Positions 61,873-64,000 of a stretch of 64,000 bases of DNA are shown in pieces; position 1 is the stretch's first letter; every line of letters starts with the position of its first letter. The stretch covers positions 1-64,000 of the forward strand of contig CAWDOR010000031.1 of the NCBI GenBank assembly GCA_963804045.1, read 5' to 3'. Made by a program: the position numbers and the translations under genes. The DNA comes from Rhodoblastus sp963804045. GTDB lineage: Bacteria; Pseudomonadota; Alphaproteobacteria; Rhizobiales; Beijerinckiaceae. The notes below the pieces were generated by a model that saw nothing but the letters and a program-made list of their open reading frames with translations, made no database searches and was not told where the DNA came from.

Positions 61873-63009
61873 ATGCGTATTGCCGTTCCCGCCGAAACCG
61901 CCGCCAATGAGGCGCGCGTTGCGGCGACGCCAGAAACCGTCAAGAAGCTGGTCGGCCTCGGGGCCGAGATCGTGGTGCAGGCCGGCGCCGGCAAGGCTTC
62001 CGGCGTGCTCGACGCCGATTATGAAAAGGCCGGCGCGACGCTCGCCGCCGACGCCGCCGCCACGCTCGCCGGCGCCGATGTGGTGCTGGCGGTGCGCCGC
62101 CCGGACGCCGCGACGCTTGCCGGCGTCAACGCCGGCGCCGCCGTGCTCGCCATCATGGACCCCTATGGCCAGGACGAGGCCCTGAAGGCTCTGGCCGGCG
62201 CGGGCGTCAAGGCTTTCGCCATGGAGTTGATGCCGCGCATCACCCGCGCCCAGGTGATGGACGTGCTGTCGTCGCAGGCCAATCTCGCCGGCTATCGCGC
62301 CGTGATCGAGGCGGCGGAGGAATATCACCGCTGCATCCCCATGATGATGACCGCCGCCGGCACCGTGCCCGCCGCGAAAATTTTCATCATGGGCGTCGGC
62401 GTCGCCGGCTTGCAGGCCATAGCCACGGCGCGGCGCATCGGCGGCGTGGTCACCGCCACCGACGTGCGTCCGGCCACCAAGGAACAGGTGGAATCGCTTG
62501 GCGCGAAATTCCTGGCGGTCGAGGACGAGGAGTTCAAGAACGCCCAGACGGCGGGCGGCTACGCCAAGGAAATGTCGCCGGAATACAAGGCCAAGCAGGC
62601 GGAATTGACGGCCTCGCATATCGCCAAGCAGGACATTGTCGTCACCACCGCCTTGATCCCCGGCCGTCCCGCGCCCAAGCTGATCTCGGCCGCCATGGTC
62701 GCCTCGATGCGTCCGGGCTCGGTGATCGTCGATCTCGCCGCCGAGCGGGGCGGCAATTGCGAGTTGACCAAGCCGGGCGAACTCGTCGTGACGGAGAATG
62801 GCGTCAAGATCGTCGGCTATTTCAACCTCGCCGGACGTCTGGCCGCCACCGCGTCGCAGCTTTACGCCAAGAACCTCTACGCCTTCCTCGAAACGCTGAT
62901 CGACAAGGAGAAAAAAGCCCTTGCGATCGACGCGGAAGACGAATTGGTCAAGGCGACCCTGCTCACCAGCGACGGCGCCGTCGTCCATCCGAACTTCATC
63001 GCCGGCTGA
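61873..63009 (+). CDS. pntAA: NAD(P) transhydrogenase subunit alpha 1 (domain I)
   Basis: A 378-residue NAD(H)-binding subunit. It starts MRIAVPAETAANEARVAATP, has RITRAQVMDVLSSQANLAGY, the dinucleotide fold IMGVGVAGLQAIATARRIGG and the mobile loop region AEYKAKQAE-like segment followed by TTALIPGRPAPKL. The split form without the membrane part is typical of alphaproteobacteria. It works with PntAB and PntB to couple proton flow to hydride transfer from NADH to NADP. GGAG precedes the ATG; a leader with a hairpin lies upstream. Confidence 0.96.
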   Translation: MRIAVPAETAANEARVAATPETVKKLVGLGAEIVVQAGAGKASGVLDADYEKAGATLAADAAATLAGADVVLAVRRPDAATLAGVNAGAAVLAIMDPYGQDEALKALAGAGVKAFAMELMPRITRAQVMDVLSSQANLAGYRAVIEAAEEYHRCIPMMMTAAGTVPAAKIFIMGVGVAGLQAIATARRIGGVVTATDVRPATKEQVESLGAKFLAVEDEEFKNAQTAGGYAKEMSPEYKAKQAELTASHIAKQDIVVTTALIPGRPAPKLISAAMVASMRPGSVIVDLAAERGGNCELTKPGELVVTENGVKIVGYFNLAGRLAATASQLYAKNLYAFLETLIDKEKKALAIDAEDELVKATLLTSDGAVVHPNFIAG

Positions 63010-63041
63010 TCGCCGCGCAACCCCTTTCAGGAGAAGCCTTC

Positions 63042-63470
63042 ATGGCCGCTGACCCGCAAAATCTGGCCGAACAGGCCAAAAACGCCGCGCAAGTGGCGAA
63101 AGCCGCCGCCGAAGCGGCGCAAGGCTACGCCGACCAGTTGGGCGCCGCCGCCCATGCCGCTTCGGGCGGCGCCATCGACCCCTTCGTCTTCCGTCTGGCG
63201 ATTTTCGTCCTGGCGGTGTTCGTCGGCTATTACGTGGTCTGGTCGGTGACCCCGGCGCTGCATACGCCGCTGATGTCGGTGACCAACGCCATTTCCTCGG
63301 TGATCGTCGTCGGCGCGCTGCTGTCGGTGGGCGTCGATCTGGTCGACGGCGCCGGCTCCGGCTGGGCGCGGGTGTTCGGCTTCATCGCCCTGATCCTGGC
63401 CTCCGTGAACATATTCGGCGGCTTCCTCGTCACCGAGCGCATGCTCGCCATGTATAAGAAGAAGGGCTGA
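63042..63470 (+). CDS. pntAB: NAD(P) transhydrogenase subunit alpha 2 (membrane part)
   Basis: A 142-residue membrane subunit. After a helical Ala/Gln-rich N-terminus (residues 1-45), three to four helices follow: PFVFRLAIFVLAVFVGYYVV, TPLMSVTNAISSVIVVGALL and GFIALILASVNIFGGFLVTE, ending RMLAMYKKKG. The HTPLMSVTNAISS and NIFGGFLVTERML segments are diagnostic. CAGGAGA precedes the ATG at 63042, 32 bases after pntAA. Confidence 0.95.
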   Translation: MAADPQNLAEQAKNAAQVAKAAAEAAQGYADQLGAAAHAASGGAIDPFVFRLAIFVLAVFVGYYVVWSVTPALHTPLMSVTNAISSVIVVGALLSVGVDLVDGAGSGWARVFGFIALILASVNIFGGFLVTERMLAMYKKKG

Positions 63471-63475
63471 GACTT

Positions 63476-64000
63476 ATGAGCATCAATCTCGCGGCCCTTC
63501 TCTATCTCGTTTCCGGCGTGCTGTTCATCCTGGCCTTGCAGGGCCTGTCGCATCCGACCACCTCGCGCAAGGGCAATATTTACGGCATGGTCGGCATGGC
63601 CATCGCCATTGTCACCACTCTGGCGCTGAAAGCGCCGTCAGGCTTTGGCGGCTGGCTGCTGGTGGTCGCCGGCCTGGGCATTGGCGGCGGCTTTGGCGCG
63701 GTGCTGGCGCGCCGGGTGGAAATGACCAAAATGCCGCAGCTCGTCGCCTTCTTCCACTCGCTGGTCGGCATGGCCGCCGTGCTGGTGGCGGCGGGCGCGC
63801 TGTTCGCCCCGCAGGCCTTCGGCATTGGCGAACCCGGCCATATTCATCAGGCCAGCCTGATCGAAATGTCGCTCGGCGCGGCCATTGGCGCGATCACCTT
63901 CACGGGATCGGTCATCGCCTTTCTCAAGCTCGACGGGCGCATGTCCGGCAAGCCGATCATGCTGCCGCGGCGCCATGCGATCAATCTGGCGCTGGCCGCG
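63476..64000 (+). CDS. pntB: NAD(P) transhydrogenase subunit beta, truncated by window end
   Basis: The first 175 residues of PntB. The start MSINLAALLYLVSGVLFILA, then GLSHPTTSRKGNIYGMVGMA, KMPQLVAFFHSLVGMAAVLV and EMSLGAAIGAITFTGSVIAF show the conserved membrane domain II. The NADP-binding domain III would follow beyond base 64000. It begins five bases after the pntAB stop, so the three genes form one operon. Confidence 0.96.
   Translation, partial: MSINLAALLYLVSGVLFILALQGLSHPTTSRKGNIYGMVGMAIAIVTTLALKAPSGFGGWLLVVAGLGIGGGFGAVLARRVEMTKMPQLVAFFHSLVGMAAVLVAAGALFAPQAFGIGEPGHIHQASLIEMSLGAAIGAITFTGSVIAFLKLDGRMSGKPIMLPRRHAINLALAA

Overview
The window is a high-GC, gene-dense bacterial chromosome segment. 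Gene content points to an alphaproteobacterium of the Hyphomicrobiales (Rhizobiales) type: a class I lysyl-tRNA synthetase, a three-gene proton-translocating transhydrogenase (pntAA-pntAB-pntB), a DUF4164-ZapA pair, a Calvin-type class II aldolase beside gap and pgk, DUF882 and DUF459 envelope proteins, and a TTAA-N7-TTAAC site of the CtrA type. Genus cannot be fixed from sequence alone.

Layout. (1) 1-6571: the edge of an aromatic meta-cleavage cluster. It holds the 3' end of a 4-oxalocrotonate decarboxylase gene (dmpH-like), a tautomerase (dmpI-like), a small winged-helix protein, a five-gene Liv/Urt-type ABC importer with an intrinsic terminator behind the binding-protein gene, and a dmpD/xylF-type hydrolase on the other strand. 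(2) 5747-14541, minus strand: AraC-type regulator, acyl-CoA synthetase, type-2-like 3-hydroxyacyl-CoA dehydrogenase, thiolase, acyl-CoA dehydrogenase, enoyl-CoA hydratase and alpha-methylacyl-CoA racemase, followed by dmpD. This is a complete beta-oxidation set that looks suited to 2-methyl-branched acyl groups. (3) 14629-24033: etfBA, two more acyl-CoA ligases, a large acyl-CoA dehydrogenase, a MaoC hydratase, an AraC and a LuxR regulator. The dehydrogenases would pass electrons to EtfAB. (4) 24244-31427: suhB, a Sel1 protein, a ThiE-like protein and the glycolysis/Calvin block gap-pgk-fba with clear hairpins, then DUF4164-zapA. (5) 31428-34253: a small accessory patch with a 224-bp segment bounded by inverted repeats and two coupled membrane proteins of unknown function. 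(6) 34254-44954: pyrD, DUF952, lysK, a XRE regulator behind a CtrA-type box, two glycosyltransferases, a periplasmic binding protein, a double-hotdog MaoC protein and a DUF459 protein. (7) 45078-64000: envelope and housekeeping genes (DUF882, L,D-transpeptidase, sigma-54 response regulator, pepF, YbhB, two M16 proteases, lspA-ileS, a UbiB-like kinase, pntAA-AB-B cut off by the window end).

Six genes (dmpH, acyl-CoA dehydrogenase, the first unknown membrane protein, a GT4 glycosyltransferase and both M16 genes) are each broken by a single-base indel, and correcting one base restores a full-length frame in the five that lie wholly inside the window. Most of the indels fall in short homopolymers. 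Sequencing or assembly error is the simplest explanation. No rRNA, tRNA, CRISPR array, prophage or complete insertion sequence was found.
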